Origin: Syntrophobacteraceae bacterium
GTDB taxonomy: Bacteria; Desulfobacterota; Syntrophobacteria; Syntrophobacterales; Syntrophobacteraceae
Assembly (NCBI GenBank): GCA_031292215.1
Contig: JARLHO010000107.1
Coordinates: forward strand, 1 to 34,239
Reading direction: 5' to 3'
Length of the DNA stretch: 34,239 bases
The translations under genes and the position numbers were made by a program. This document shows, in pieces, positions 24,747-33,344 of this stretch. The notes under the pieces are model-generated. The model saw only the letters and a list, made by a program, of their open reading frames with translations, searched no databases and was not told where the DNA came from. The stretch's first letter is position 1. The number at the start of each line of letters is the position of its first letter.

Positions 24747-25757
24747 ATGCGATGCCTGCGCACCACTTCGAGATCTTTATTGGTCGTGATTTTTTTGGCC
24801 GCCGCCTTAGGGGCCAATGCGGCGCAGCCGCACACCGTGGGCGCTCCCGGCCCCATATGCTTCATCCCTCAGTGGACGCCCCAGGCGCAGTTCGCAGGCT
24901 ATTACGTCGCTTTCGAAAAAGGTTTTTACGCAGCTCGCGGTCTCGATGTAAAAATCCTTGAAGGCGGCCCGGCAAGGCCTTCGGCCGAGTGGCTCCAAAA
25001 AGGCGCGGCCGAATTTGCGACGATGTTTCTGTCGACCGCAATCGTCGAGCGCGCGAAAGGAATCAGGCTTGTCAACATAGGGCAGATCGTGGCACGGTCC
25101 TCTCAAGTGCTCATTGCCAAAAAATCGAGCGGCATCAAGTCCTTTCGGGATATGAACGGCAAGAAAGTCGGCCTTTGGGGCGGGGAACTGAGCATACTGC
25201 CAAGGGCTCTTTTCGAAAAATATGGCTTGCATGTCGTCGCGGTCCCCCAATCATGGTCGGTCGATCTTTTCCTGCGCGGTGGGGTGGATGTGGCTTCGGC
25301 TATGATGTACAACGAATATCATGCCATTTTGCAGGCAGGAGTCGATCCTGACGAACTGACGGTATTCTCTCTTGGCGGCCTTGGCTTCAATGTTCCGGAA
25401 GATGGAATTTACTGCATGGAAAGCACGTTTGAAAAAGATCCCCAAACCTGCCGCCGTTTCGTCCAGGCCTCCATCCAGGGATGGAGATACGCTTTTGAAC
25501 ATCCCGCGGAGGCGCTGGGTATCGTCATGAAATATGTAAACGAGGCCCGCATAGCCACCAATGGGCAGCATCAGGAGTGGATGCTCGACGATATCCGCAA
25601 GGCCATCGATTTGCCCCCGCCGGGGGGAAGTCCCGCCGCAGTAAAGAAAAGCGACTACATGGCTATAGGCGGAGAACTAATGACAAACGCAATTATTCAC
25701 CGTATTCCGGCATATTCGAATCTATTTAAGAATTGTGCGGCCGTCCATGAGAAGTAG
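24747..25757 (+). CDS. Periplasmic NMT1/THI5-like substrate-binding protein
   Basis: Exported ligand-binding protein of 336 residues. A signal peptide occupies about residues 1-26 (basic MRCLRTTSRS, then LLVVIFLAAALGANA). The mature start has the NMT1/THI5-family signature PQWTPQAQFAGYYVAFEKGFY followed by GLDVKILEGGP. MFLSTAIVERAKGIRLVNIGQ and SWSVDLFLRGGVDVASAMMYNEY complete the two-lobed fold. Family members bind pyrimidines, sulfonates or similar small organics for ABC import. Here no permease or ATPase gene follows. Instead the stop codon overlaps the start of a membrane SpoIIE phosphatase, so I infer that the protein presents its ligand to that sensor. The ribosome site is weak; the start is fixed by the signal peptide. 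Confidence 0.85.
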   Translation: MRCLRTTSRSLLVVIFLAAALGANAAQPHTVGAPGPICFIPQWTPQAQFAGYYVAFEKGFYAARGLDVKILEGGPARPSAEWLQKGAAEFATMFLSTAIVERAKGIRLVNIGQIVARSSQVLIAKKSSGIKSFRDMNGKKVGLWGGELSILPRALFEKYGLHVVAVPQSWSVDLFLRGGVDVASAMMYNEYHAILQAGVDPDELTVFSLGGLGFNVPEDGIYCMESTFEKDPQTCRRFVQASIQGWRYAFEHPAEALGIVMKYVNEARIATNGQHQEWMLDDIRKAIDLPPPGGSPAAVKKSDYMAIGGELMTNAIIHRIPAYSNLFKNCAAVHEK

Positions 25758-27684
25758 GACCATCGCGTTTAAACTTGTAGTATTTACGCTCTCGGGCACG
25801 ATGGCCATTTTTGTGTCCGCCTTCGCCTGCGTCTATTTTTCTTCCAAAGCGTCCATGATGCGTTATGTCGAAATGAATGCCCGCAATGCGACTCATGCGG
25901 CGGCATATCAAATCGAATCGGTGTTGCGGGGGATTGAAAAAGTTCCTCTAAATTATGCGGCCCTCTTGACATCGGGCGACTGCAAGCCGGCGGCTCTTGC
26001 CATGTTGCCGGAGCAAATGGTTTCGACAAATCCGGAAATCTTCGGAGCGGCGATTGCGTTCGAGCCCGGAGCGTCCGGTCCGGGGAGCCTATATTATGCC
26101 CCTTACTGTTACAGGGGAAAAAATGGCGGCCTGAAAAACGTCATGCTCGGCAATGAGTCTTACGATTATTTTACCATGGACTGGTACCAGATCCCCGAGC
26201 AACTCGGCCGCGCGGCATGGACCGAACCCTATTACGACGAGGGCGGGGGAAACGAGACGATGGCGACTTTTTCGGTTCCCTTTTACAAGGTGCTGCAAGG
26301 AAAAAATAAGTTCCAGGGCGTGGTGACAGCAGATGTCGCTTTGCGCGGGCTAAAGCAGATCGTCTCCTCGACCAGGCTCAACAAGTCCGGCTATTCGTTT
26401 CTGATTACCCGAAACGGCGTGTTCGTTACTTCTCCCGACAGCACTCTGATCATGACCAATTCGATATTCAGCGTTGCAGAGGAAAAACACAGCGCGCTGC
26501 TTCGCCGCATCGGAAGGAAGATGATCGCGGGCGGCGAGGGATTTGCGGCGCTGCCAAAGGGTCTTCTGTATCCGGGCAAATGCTGGCTCTATTATACGCC
26601 CCTTCCTTCGATAGGGTGGTCTATCGGGATCGTCACTCCCGAAGGCGTCATGCTCGCAGACGTATTGCGCTTTAGCCGCATGGTGATCCTGATCGGGCTC
26701 TTGGGTGTTTGCCTCATGGCGCTCATCGTAATGTTGATTGCGAAAAGGATTTCCAAGCCCATAAAGGATCTATCCGCGACCACCCTGGAGATTGCCCGCG
26801 GCAATCTCAATGCGACCTTGCCCGACATCCACAGGGGCGACGAAATCGGCGCGCTTGCTCGTTCATTTGAAGACATGCGGGTTGCCCTCAAGGATTACAT
26901 CGAAAACCTTACCCAAACGACGGCGGCCAAGGAAAGAATCGAGAGCGAACTAAAAATCGCCGGCAGAATTCAAATGAGTTTCCTTCCCAAGGCGTTTCCG
27001 CCGCTGCCGGGAAAAACCCCGGTGGATATAGCCGCAAGGCTTGAGCCGGCAAGGCAGATCGGGGGAGACCTCTATGATTACTTTCTGCTCGATGACGACC
27101 ACCTGTTTTTCACCGTCGGCGACGTATCGGATAAAGGCATTCCCGCAGCCCTTTTCATGGCTGTGACCAAGACACTTCTAAAGGGTATCGCCGAGAAGGG
27201 CATGTCGCCCTCCGAGATCCTTGACAAGTGCAACCTCGAACTGATCGGTGGGAACGACTCGATGATGTTTGTGACCCTGTTTTGCGCAATCCTCGATCTG
27301 CGCTCGGGCAGGCTCAGGTACTCCAACGCCGGTCACGAACACCCGTTTATCTTACGGCGGGAAGGCCCGCTGGAGACACTGCCCATCCCGGAAGGCTTTG
27401 TTCTCGGGGTAAACGAGGATGCGGGTTATCAGACGATGGAGGTCGAACTGAAACCCGGAGACCGTTTGATAGTCTATACCGACGGGGTTACAGAGGCGGT
27501 CAATGGCGCCGGCGAGTTCTACGCTCACCAAAATCTCATTTCGGTGCTCGAATCTTGCGGGTCTCTTTGCGCCGAGGGAATTGTCAGCAGAATCCTCGAC
27601 TCGGTCAAGACTTTTTCGTCCGGAGTTCCACAGGCCGATGACATTACATTGCTTGCCGTTTCGCTAACCGGCCCCAAACTTTGA
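25747..27684 (+). CDS. Membrane sensor phosphatase: dCache-HAMP-SpoIIE
   Basis: PP2C-type serine phosphatase that should dephosphorylate a STAS antagonist in response to an external signal. The 645 residues read: membrane helix about 7-31, periplasmic dCache domain about 40-295 (MDWYQIPEQ, WTEPYYDEG, VVTADVALRGLKQIV, SGYSFLITRNGVFV), second helix about 307-328, HAMP (KRISKPIKDLSATTLEIARG, GDEIGALARSF), and a SpoIIE/RsbU phosphatase from about 405. The latter has metal and catalytic motifs GGDLYDYF, GDVSDKGIPAALFM, YTDGVTEAV and ADDITLLAV. Its ATG lies inside the end of the binding-protein gene (11-base overlap); a GTG 12 bases earlier is an alternative start. The next gene encodes the probable substrate. 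Confidence 0.92.
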   Translation: MRSRTIAFKLVVFTLSGTMAIFVSAFACVYFSSKASMMRYVEMNARNATHAAAYQIESVLRGIEKVPLNYAALLTSGDCKPAALAMLPEQMVSTNPEIFGAAIAFEPGASGPGSLYYAPYCYRGKNGGLKNVMLGNESYDYFTMDWYQIPEQLGRAAWTEPYYDEGGGNETMATFSVPFYKVLQGKNKFQGVVTADVALRGLKQIVSSTRLNKSGYSFLITRNGVFVTSPDSTLIMTNSIFSVAEEKHSALLRRIGRKMIAGGEGFAALPKGLLYPGKCWLYYTPLPSIGWSIGIVTPEGVMLADVLRFSRMVILIGLLGVCLMALIVMLIAKRISKPIKDLSATTLEIARGNLNATLPDIHRGDEIGALARSFEDMRVALKDYIENLTQTTAAKERIESELKIAGRIQMSFLPKAFPPLPGKTPVDIAARLEPARQIGGDLYDYFLLDDDHLFFTVGDVSDKGIPAALFMAVTKTLLKGIAEKGMSPSEILDKCNLELIGGNDSMMFVTLFCAILDLRSGRLRYSNAGHEHPFILRREGPLETLPIPEGFVLGVNEDAGYQTMEVELKPGDRLIVYTDGVTEAVNGAGEFYAHQNLISVLESCGSLCAEGIVSRILDSVKTFSSGVPQADDITLLAVSLTGPKL

Positions 27685-27726
27685 AATTGTCCGATTTATC
27701 AACAAATGGAGCAAGGGAGAACAAAT

Positions 27727-28059
27727 ATGGATGTGAGCAGCCACAAGCAGGATAAATTCTTCATAGTAAGGGTCAGCGGCCGCCTGGACGCCACGACGTC
27801 GCCCGAATTCGAAAAGTCCTGCCTGGAGTGGATCGGGCAGGGGGAATCGATGTTCATCGTGGATATGAAGGAGCTGGAATATATGAGCAGCGCAGGGTTG
27901 AGGTCCATTTTGGTAGTTGGCAAAAAGATCAAATCGGAGGGAGGAACGCTCGCTTTCACCTCGCTTACCCCCAACGTGAACCATGTTTTTTCTATTTCCG
28001 GCTTCGGTTCGATGTTCAAGGTCCACGATTCGCTCGAAACAGCCCTCAAGAACTCGTGA
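27727..28059 (+). CDS. STAS anti-sigma-factor antagonist
   Basis: A 110-residue single STAS domain of the SpoIIAA/RsbV type. The strand-turn-helix reads FIVDMKELEYMSSAGLRSIL. Ser55 aligns with the phosphorylated Ser58 of SpoIIAA, so the protein should be phosphorylated by the RsbW-like kinase encoded 7 bases downstream and dephosphorylated by the SpoIIE protein encoded 42 bases upstream. ATG 27727 is chosen for the AAGGGAG before it; an in-frame ATG seven codons earlier has no such site. Confidence 0.92.
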   Translation: MDVSSHKQDKFFIVRVSGRLDATTSPEFEKSCLEWIGQGESMFIVDMKELEYMSSAGLRSILVVGKKIKSEGGTLAFTSLTPNVNHVFSISGFGSMFKVHDSLETALKNS

Positions 28060-28066
28060 GACGCCC

Positions 28067-28471
28067 ATGGTGACCTTGCGCCTGCCCGCCGTCATGGAGT
28101 CTTTTGGAGCTTTCCGCTCCTTCGTTATCGAAGAGATGGAGCGCGAAGGCGACCTCCGGGAGTTGATCCCCGGGGTCGATCTCGTTTTGGAGGAACTCCT
28201 GGTCAATGTGATTCATTATGCCTATCCGAAGGGGGAAGGAGAAATCGAAGTCGAGTGCGGGGCCTGCGGTTCCGGGAAGTTCCGCGTGACCGTAAAGGAT
28301 TGGGGAAACCCTTTCAACCCCCTGGAGCAGGCGGACCCCGATGTCACGGCAGACATCGACAGCCGCGAAGTGGGCGGCGTGGGAATTTTCCTGGCGAGGC
28401 AAATGGCCAGCCGATTGAACCATGCCTACAGAGACGGTGGAAATGTCATTACCGCCTGGTTTGAAAAGTAA
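28067..28471 (+). CDS. RsbW/SpoIIAB-like serine kinase (HATPase)
   Basis: A 134-residue GHKL ATPase of the anti-sigma family. The N box reads VLEELLVNVIHYAYP (Glu43, Asn47), the G1 box VKDWGNPFNPL, and the G2 box EVGGVGIFLARQMASRLNHAY. All key residues are present, so it should be an active kinase for the adjacent STAS protein. The ATG at 28067 precedes the conserved domain; upstream in-frame codons run into the STAS gene. No sigma factor gene is in the window, so the partner it holds may be something else, possibly one of the GNAT-like proteins. Its last 23 bases overlap the end of the convergent GNAT-like gene. Confidence 0.9.
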   Translation: MVTLRLPAVMESFGAFRSFVIEEMEREGDLRELIPGVDLVLEELLVNVIHYAYPKGEGEIEVECGACGSGKFRVTVKDWGNPFNPLEQADPDVTADIDSREVGGVGIFLARQMASRLNHAYRDGGNVITAWFEK

Positions 28472-29510
28472 GGACATCCTCCCGGTCATTTCTAATATAT
28501 TCAAGAAGTTCGCCAGCCTGGTCGCTAAATAATTTAATGTTTTCCCACTCCGGCCTTTCGATGGTTTTTTGCATCAGCAACCCGTCGCCGCCAAACCAGC
28601 GCGGCAGGAGCGCTCCGTAGAAATAACCCTGCTCGCGAAGTATTTGCACCGCCCCTCCGACCCATGCGCAGTCAAGATGTACCCGAACCTGGAGCACCTT
28701 GACGTTCCCCTTGAGAATCCGTGCTTCCAGCTCCTTCATCCAGGACTCGAAATCTTCCCCTATGGCCATAACCGAGATACGGGCGACCTGCGCAAATTCA
28801 AAAATTTCAAACGAAACGCTCGATACCGAACCCGCTGGCGGAGCATCGCCCGAGGCCTGCAGAGTGCGCCGGTCATCGAGCCTGGAATAACTGCTCCTCA
28901 AAACCTCTTCATAGACGGAGGGCAGATAAATCGCGTGGGGCTCCGGGACGTAGCACCGAAATGCGACGACAGAGGTGACACGGCCAAGCGAGCTCTTTTC
29001 CCTGGAGAAGGTCTCTTCGGGCATTAGATCTATCTCCAGGCCCGTTTCAATGAATTTGTGCCGCCGGACCACCCTCTGCATGTGGAGATGATTGCAGACC
29101 GCCTCGCCCCATGAGGCATCGATTCCAAGAGCCGGCGCCAACAGTTCATAGGTGTAGTGCAATAATGACTGGTTGAGGCCCTCTTTCCTGAAATCCGCCA
29201 AGACCAGCCCGCCCCCGGCTTCATAGAGACCCGGAAAGGGGGCGGAGCGAAAAAAACCCATGTGGCCGATGATTTCCCCATCTTCCTTGCGCGCCACGAT
29301 GGAGTAGTTGTCCCCCGTTTCGAGCGCCCGGGCAAGATCTTCGGGATCATAGAAGCGCTTGAAGGGATATTTGTCGCCGTAGACGGCGTGGAAGAGCCGC
29401 CCGATTCCCGGTGCGTCCTGCGGTCTAAACAGGTGGATGAAAACCGTTTCCCCGGAGCTGAGTTTAGTGACAACCGGCTCGAGCCGACTGATTGTTTCAG
29501 TATCCATCAT
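28449..29510 (-). CDS. GNAT-like protein, last gene of the molybdenum hydroxylase operon
   Basis: A 353-residue protein. The N-terminal half is a GNAT fold: VFIHLFRPQDAPGIGRLFHA, YSIVARKEDGEIIGHMGF, then an acetyl-CoA loop-like VLADFRKEGLNQSLLHYTYE. The C-terminal half ends with VHLDCAW, ILREQGYFYGALLPRW and TIERP, which matches the end of the HATPase-GNAT fusion at 23091-24413. The ATG lies 5 bases after the stop of the FAD-subunit gene, placing it in the molybdenum hydroxylase operon. Its 3' end overlaps the convergent RsbW-like gene by 23 bases. Acyltransferase activity is inferred from the fold; it may instead be a non-enzymatic partner of the HATPase. Confidence 0.7.
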   Translation of the reverse strand: MMDTETISRLEPVVTKLSSGETVFIHLFRPQDAPGIGRLFHAVYGDKYPFKRFYDPEDLARALETGDNYSIVARKEDGEIIGHMGFFRSAPFPGLYEAGGGLVLADFRKEGLNQSLLHYTYELLAPALGIDASWGEAVCNHLHMQRVVRRHKFIETGLEIDLMPEETFSREKSSLGRVTSVVAFRCYVPEPHAIYLPSVYEEVLRSSYSRLDDRRTLQASGDAPPAGSVSSVSFEIFEFAQVARISVMAIGEDFESWMKELEARILKGNVKVLQVRVHLDCAWVGGAVQILREQGYFYGALLPRWFGGDGLLMQKTIERPEWENIKLFSDQAGELLEYIRNDREDVLTFQTRR

Positions 29511-29515
29511 TTGGG

Positions 29516-30367
29516 CTATCCTTTTCGTTCATACGCTACATCGAGTAAACGCAGGAGGAGGTTTCCGGCGACCGCGCGCCGATAGTCCGCATCGGCCCGA
29601 ACATCGCTTATCGGGCGGACGACATTTCGCACAAGGTCGGCAGCCCTGCTTAAGGAGGCAGCCGAGAGCGGTTTTCCGCTAAGCGCCTCTTGCGCCTCGG
29701 GGCAACTGAATACGGTCGGCGCAACGCTTCCCCAGGCAAAAGCCGCCTTTTCCACCATGCCTCCTGGCCCCAGGCGAAGGAGCGCCGCCATGGTCACCAC
29801 CGAGCAGGCGAGGGCGTTGCGAAGCCCCACTTTCTCAAAGTGGTGTACATTGTATTCTTGCGGCTTTTTCACCCATACCGCCGAAAGTATCTCTGCTCTC
29901 TTGAGGCAGGTCGCGCCGGGGCCGGTTATAAATTCCCGGATCGGCGCCCGCCGCGAACCCTCCCTGGAGAGCAGCTCCACTTCGGCTTCCATCGCGTAGA
30001 GCGGAGGAAGGGTGTCTCCCGCAGGAGAGGCCGTGCAGATATTTCCGCCGATCGTTCCCATGTTGCGCACAAGTGGAGAGCCGATTTGCCCGATGGCCTT
30101 CCGGAGCGCGGGAAGACACCGGACAAGCGGCTCCTCGACAAGCCGACCGTAGGTAGCGCAAGAGCCGATGCGAACGCAGCCGTCCTGTTCGCCGACACCT
30201 TTTAATTCCTCGATTCGATCGAGACATATCAATGCTTCCGGGTCGAGGAGCCCCTTATACATTCTCACGAGAAGATCGGTGCCCCCGGCATACACCCTCG
30301 CTTGCGGCCTGTCGCTCAAGAGTCGCCAGAGCTCTTCGAGAGATCCCGGCAAAATGACTTCCCTCAT
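29516..30367 (-). CDS. Molybdenum hydroxylase FAD-binding subunit
   Basis: Medium subunit (CoxM/XdhB-like) that passes electrons between the iron-sulfur subunit and an acceptor through FAD. The 283 residues contain the two FAD signatures YAGGTDLLVRM and NMGTIGGNICTASPAGD, plus the C-terminal DADYRRAVAGNLLLRLL typical of the family. The true ATG (30367) overlaps the stop of the 2Fe-2S gene by 4 bases and has GGGAGAAGG before it; a longer frame to 30550 only reads through that gene. Substrate specificity resides in the large subunit. Confidence 0.92.
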   Translation of the reverse strand: MREVILPGSLEELWRLLSDRPQARVYAGGTDLLVRMYKGLLDPEALICLDRIEELKGVGEQDGCVRIGSCATYGRLVEEPLVRCLPALRKAIGQIGSPLVRNMGTIGGNICTASPAGDTLPPLYAMEAEVELLSREGSRRAPIREFITGPGATCLKRAEILSAVWVKKPQEYNVHHFEKVGLRNALACSVVTMAALLRLGPGGMVEKAAFAWGSVAPTVFSCPEAQEALSGKPLSAASLSRAADLVRNVVRPISDVRADADYRRAVAGNLLLRLLDVAYERKG

Positions 30368-30843
30368 CTCGCCTTCTCCCTGCGTATCTGTAAAGCCGCG
30401 GCTTCCACCGCATCGACTATTTTCACATACCCGCTGCACCTGCAAAGATTGCCGCTCAAACCCTCCCGGATTTGTTCCCTCGTCGGATCGCTGTTTTTGT
30501 CCAGCAGATCGACCGCCGAAAGCACCATTCCCGGAGTACAGAACCCGCATTGCACGGCGCCGTTTTCAATAAACGCTTCCTGTACGGGATGCATACCGCC
30601 GCCGTTTTGCGAAAGACCTTCGATCGTGGTGATACTGCGGCCTTCAATCTGTGCCGCCGTCATCAGGCAAGACAAGCGCGCGCGGCCGTCCACCAGGATG
30701 GTGCATGCCCCGCATTCTCCCGCCCCGCAACCTTCCTTTGTGCCTGTTAGCATCAGCTCTTCGCGCAACACCTCGACCACTTTGCGGTCCGCGGAAACGT
30801 CAACGCCGGTTTGCTTTCCGTTCAAAGTAAACGAAATCTTCAT
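30364..30843 (-). CDS. Molybdenum hydroxylase 2Fe-2S subunit
   Basis: Small subunit (CoxS/XdhC-like) of 159 residues with two [2Fe-2S] clusters. The plant-ferredoxin-type cluster uses Cys39, Cys44, Cys47 and Cys59 (EGCGAGECGACTILVDG). The second cluster uses Cys99, Cys102, Cys134 and Cys136 (QCGFCTPGM, NLCRCSGY). It overlaps both the large-subunit stop and the FAD-subunit start by 4 bases, so all three subunits are made in step. Confidence 0.95.
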   Translation of the reverse strand: MKISFTLNGKQTGVDVSADRKVVEVLREELMLTGTKEGCGAGECGACTILVDGRARLSCLMTAAQIEGRSITTIEGLSQNGGGMHPVQEAFIENGAVQCGFCTPGMVLSAVDLLDKNSDPTREQIREGLSGNLCRCSGYVKIVDAVEAAALQIRREKAR

Positions 30844-33131
30844 CGGGCCGCTCCCCTGCCGCTCAAGGCGCCAAGAACACTCGCCGCAGTGAGCGGAGAC
30901 CTTCGAAGCCTGCGCCCGATCGCATCCTCGACTGCGGCGGCAACGGCGGGCAAAGGCGCGTTCGTCCCGACTTCCCCGATCCCTTTCATCCCGAAAGGTC
31001 CGGTCGACTCAACCGTTTCGACGCAAACCGAAGTGATGTCGGGAACATCCATGGAAGTTGGGATGATGTAGTTTGTGAAATTGGGATTCAATATTTTCCC
31101 CCGTTCGGTAAGGACTTTTTCCATCAGGCCGTAACCCAGCCCCTGGGCGACAGCTCCGTGGACCTGCTGGTCGAAGCAGGCCGGGTTGATGACCCTGCCC
31201 CCGTCAGTGAGGGCAAGATAGTCCTTCACATCAATTTTTCCTGTCAGTTCGTCTACTTCGACATACACCAGGTGCGCGGCGTACGAAAAGAGCACGTGGG
31301 GAAAACCGAGCCTGAATTCTTTGGCCGAGTCCGGATTATCCTGGGCAACCGGCATTACGAAATGTTTTACCGCGATCCGGTCGGTTTGAGAAAACATGCG
31401 TCCCAAAAGCTCGAACGGGACTTCCCTGCCCGAAGGAAGATGCTTTACCTTGCCTGGCAGCAGGACCAGCCCGCAGGGTTGATCGAGCATCAGTAACAGC
31501 GACGCGCGGTGCAGGAGCTTCTCCTTCATGTCTTCGCACGCCGGAATGAGCGCGTTTCCATACGTGTAGGTAGTTCTGCCGGCTGAGGAAGAACCCGATG
31601 GATGAGCAAGGTCGGTGTCGGGCTGGATGATTTCCAGGTGCGAATCGTCCTGGCCAAGGGTTTGTCCGGCGATCTGGATGAAACCGCTCGAGTTGCCCTG
31701 TCCCATGTCGGGAACGCCGGAGTAAATACGGATTTTCCCTTCCTTCGTCAGTTCAACCCTTGCGATCGCCGAATCCGGGAGGCCCCGGCCATACCCCATC
31801 GCGTTGGAAACCGCGGCGATGCCGACCCCTCTTTTCTTTTGCGGCCCGGCCTCGCTTTTCCACTTGGCGCGATCCTTCCACAGTCGATGGACGCCGAGCC
31901 CTTCCAGGCACGCCACGATGCCCGTGGAATGGACGAGCGTAACGCCTGCCCCGTTCGTGTCTCCGCGCCTCAGCCCATTTTTGAGCCTGATATCCAGGGG
32001 GCTCAGTCCAAGTTTGGACGCGAGCTGGTCCATCATGGTCTCGATGCCAAAAGAGGCCTGGCAAACACCAAACCCGCGCATCGCCCCGCTTATAGGGTTA
32101 TTTGTGTATACGCACCATCCTTCCACAAGCGTATTGGGAACACGGTAGGGCCCGCAGGCATGTTCCATTCCGAGCGCCATCACCTCGACGCCAAGATGCG
32201 CGTAAGGGCCGGTATCGTATATGAGCCTGCAACTAACGGCATGCAGCGTGCCGTCGCGCATCGCTCCAACCCGGTACCGCATCCGGACGGGATGGCGCTT
32301 GTAGCCGGCCGTGAAACTTTCCTCGCGACCCCACCGCATCTTGACCGGCCGCCCGCGCGCGCGTAAAGCGGCAAGGGCAAGAAGACACTGAACGGTGGCC
32401 CCGTCTTTGCCCCCGAATCCTCCTCCAAGACACGGGCTGACAATTCGGATCGCCTCTACATCCAACCCGAGCGCGTGGGCGATTTCGAACCGGTCCCGGA
32501 AAGGCGCCTGGGTCGATACGATCATTGTGATTCGGCCGTCGGGTTCCTGCCACGCCAATCCGTTTTGAGTCTCGAGAAACGCAGGTTCCTGCGCCGACAC
32601 CTCAAGGGAATCCTCGACCACCACATCGCATTCCTCGAAGGCGCCCCGGGCATCTCCCACCCTTATGACAGCTTTATGGAGCAGGTTCCCCGATTCATGC
32701 ACCAGCGGCGCTTCCGACCTCATGGCCTCTTCGGGGTCGAAGACGCCCGCAAGGGGCTCAAGCTCCACTGCGATAAGGCCCAGAGCTTTTTCGAGCACGT
32801 CCCGGTCTTCGGCCAGAACCAGCGCCACAGCGTCCCCGCAATGTCTGACCCTGCTTCCGGCCAGCACCGGCTGGTCTTTATGGACTATGCCCTGCCGGTT
32901 TGTCCCGGGGACATCTTTTCGGGTAAGGACCGCATAAACTCCGGGGAGCGCGGCCGCCTTCGATATATCGATTTTTCGGATTATCGCGTGAGCAACCCCG
33001 GCCCTCCTGGCCCCGGCCCACAACATACCTTCGCGGCTGTAATCGATCGCGAATTTTTCTTCCCCGGTCACTTTCGCCTTTGCATCGAAACGGGGGGCGG
33101 GGTAACCGACCTCAATCATCCTTTTGATCAA
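30840..33131 (-). CDS. Molybdenum hydroxylase large (MoCo) subunit
   Basis: Catalytic subunit of a xanthine dehydrogenase/aldehyde oxidase-family enzyme that hydroxylates a heteroaromatic or aldehyde carbon with water as oxygen source. It has the N-terminal GYPAPRFDAKAKVTGEEKFA typical of the family, the cofactor loop CLGGGFGGKDG, the SGAMRGFGVCQASFGIE block, GQGNSSGFIQIAGQTLG, and the catalytic-glutamate region GMKGIGEVGTNAP. The preferred start is TTG 33131, five bases after a perfect GGAGG, giving 763 residues; ATGs at 33143 and 33218 are in frame but have poor ribosome sites. No XdhC-type maturation factor is nearby. The substrate cannot be deduced: purines, nicotinate and aromatics are all possible. 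Confidence 0.9.
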   Translation of the reverse strand: MIKRMIEVGYPAPRFDAKAKVTGEEKFAIDYSREGMLWAGARRAGVAHAIIRKIDISKAAALPGVYAVLTRKDVPGTNRQGIVHKDQPVLAGSRVRHCGDAVALVLAEDRDVLEKALGLIAVELEPLAGVFDPEEAMRSEAPLVHESGNLLHKAVIRVGDARGAFEECDVVVEDSLEVSAQEPAFLETQNGLAWQEPDGRITMIVSTQAPFRDRFEIAHALGLDVEAIRIVSPCLGGGFGGKDGATVQCLLALAALRARGRPVKMRWGREESFTAGYKRHPVRMRYRVGAMRDGTLHAVSCRLIYDTGPYAHLGVEVMALGMEHACGPYRVPNTLVEGWCVYTNNPISGAMRGFGVCQASFGIETMMDQLASKLGLSPLDIRLKNGLRRGDTNGAGVTLVHSTGIVACLEGLGVHRLWKDRAKWKSEAGPQKKRGVGIAAVSNAMGYGRGLPDSAIARVELTKEGKIRIYSGVPDMGQGNSSGFIQIAGQTLGQDDSHLEIIQPDTDLAHPSGSSSAGRTTYTYGNALIPACEDMKEKLLHRASLLLMLDQPCGLVLLPGKVKHLPSGREVPFELLGRMFSQTDRIAVKHFVMPVAQDNPDSAKEFRLGFPHVLFSYAAHLVYVEVDELTGKIDVKDYLALTDGGRVINPACFDQQVHGAVAQGLGYGLMEKVLTERGKILNPNFTNYIIPTSMDVPDITSVCVETVESTGPFGMKGIGEVGTNAPLPAVAAAVEDAIGRRLRRSPLTAASVLGALSGRGAAR

Positions 33132-33344
33132 AAACGCCTCCATTCGATGGTCGCCCGATGACCTGCCCGCGAGCGGCAAAGGGGCGGAGTCGGCTACCAT
33201 AGGCATGGCAGTTGGCATGGTAAGCCGTGAACCGATAAAAACCGTTGGAAAGTTCCGGGACGCTATGCACTGTCCGCAGCAACTGACGTCAAGTACTTCA
33301 CACTAGCAAGTTTTAAGCCGGGGTCAGGCGCTATTTAAGCGAGC

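Noticed and set aside
32475-33161. 228-codon plus-strand frame opposite the MoCo subunit
   Set aside because: Shadow of the large-subunit gene, which has all family motifs on the minus strand.
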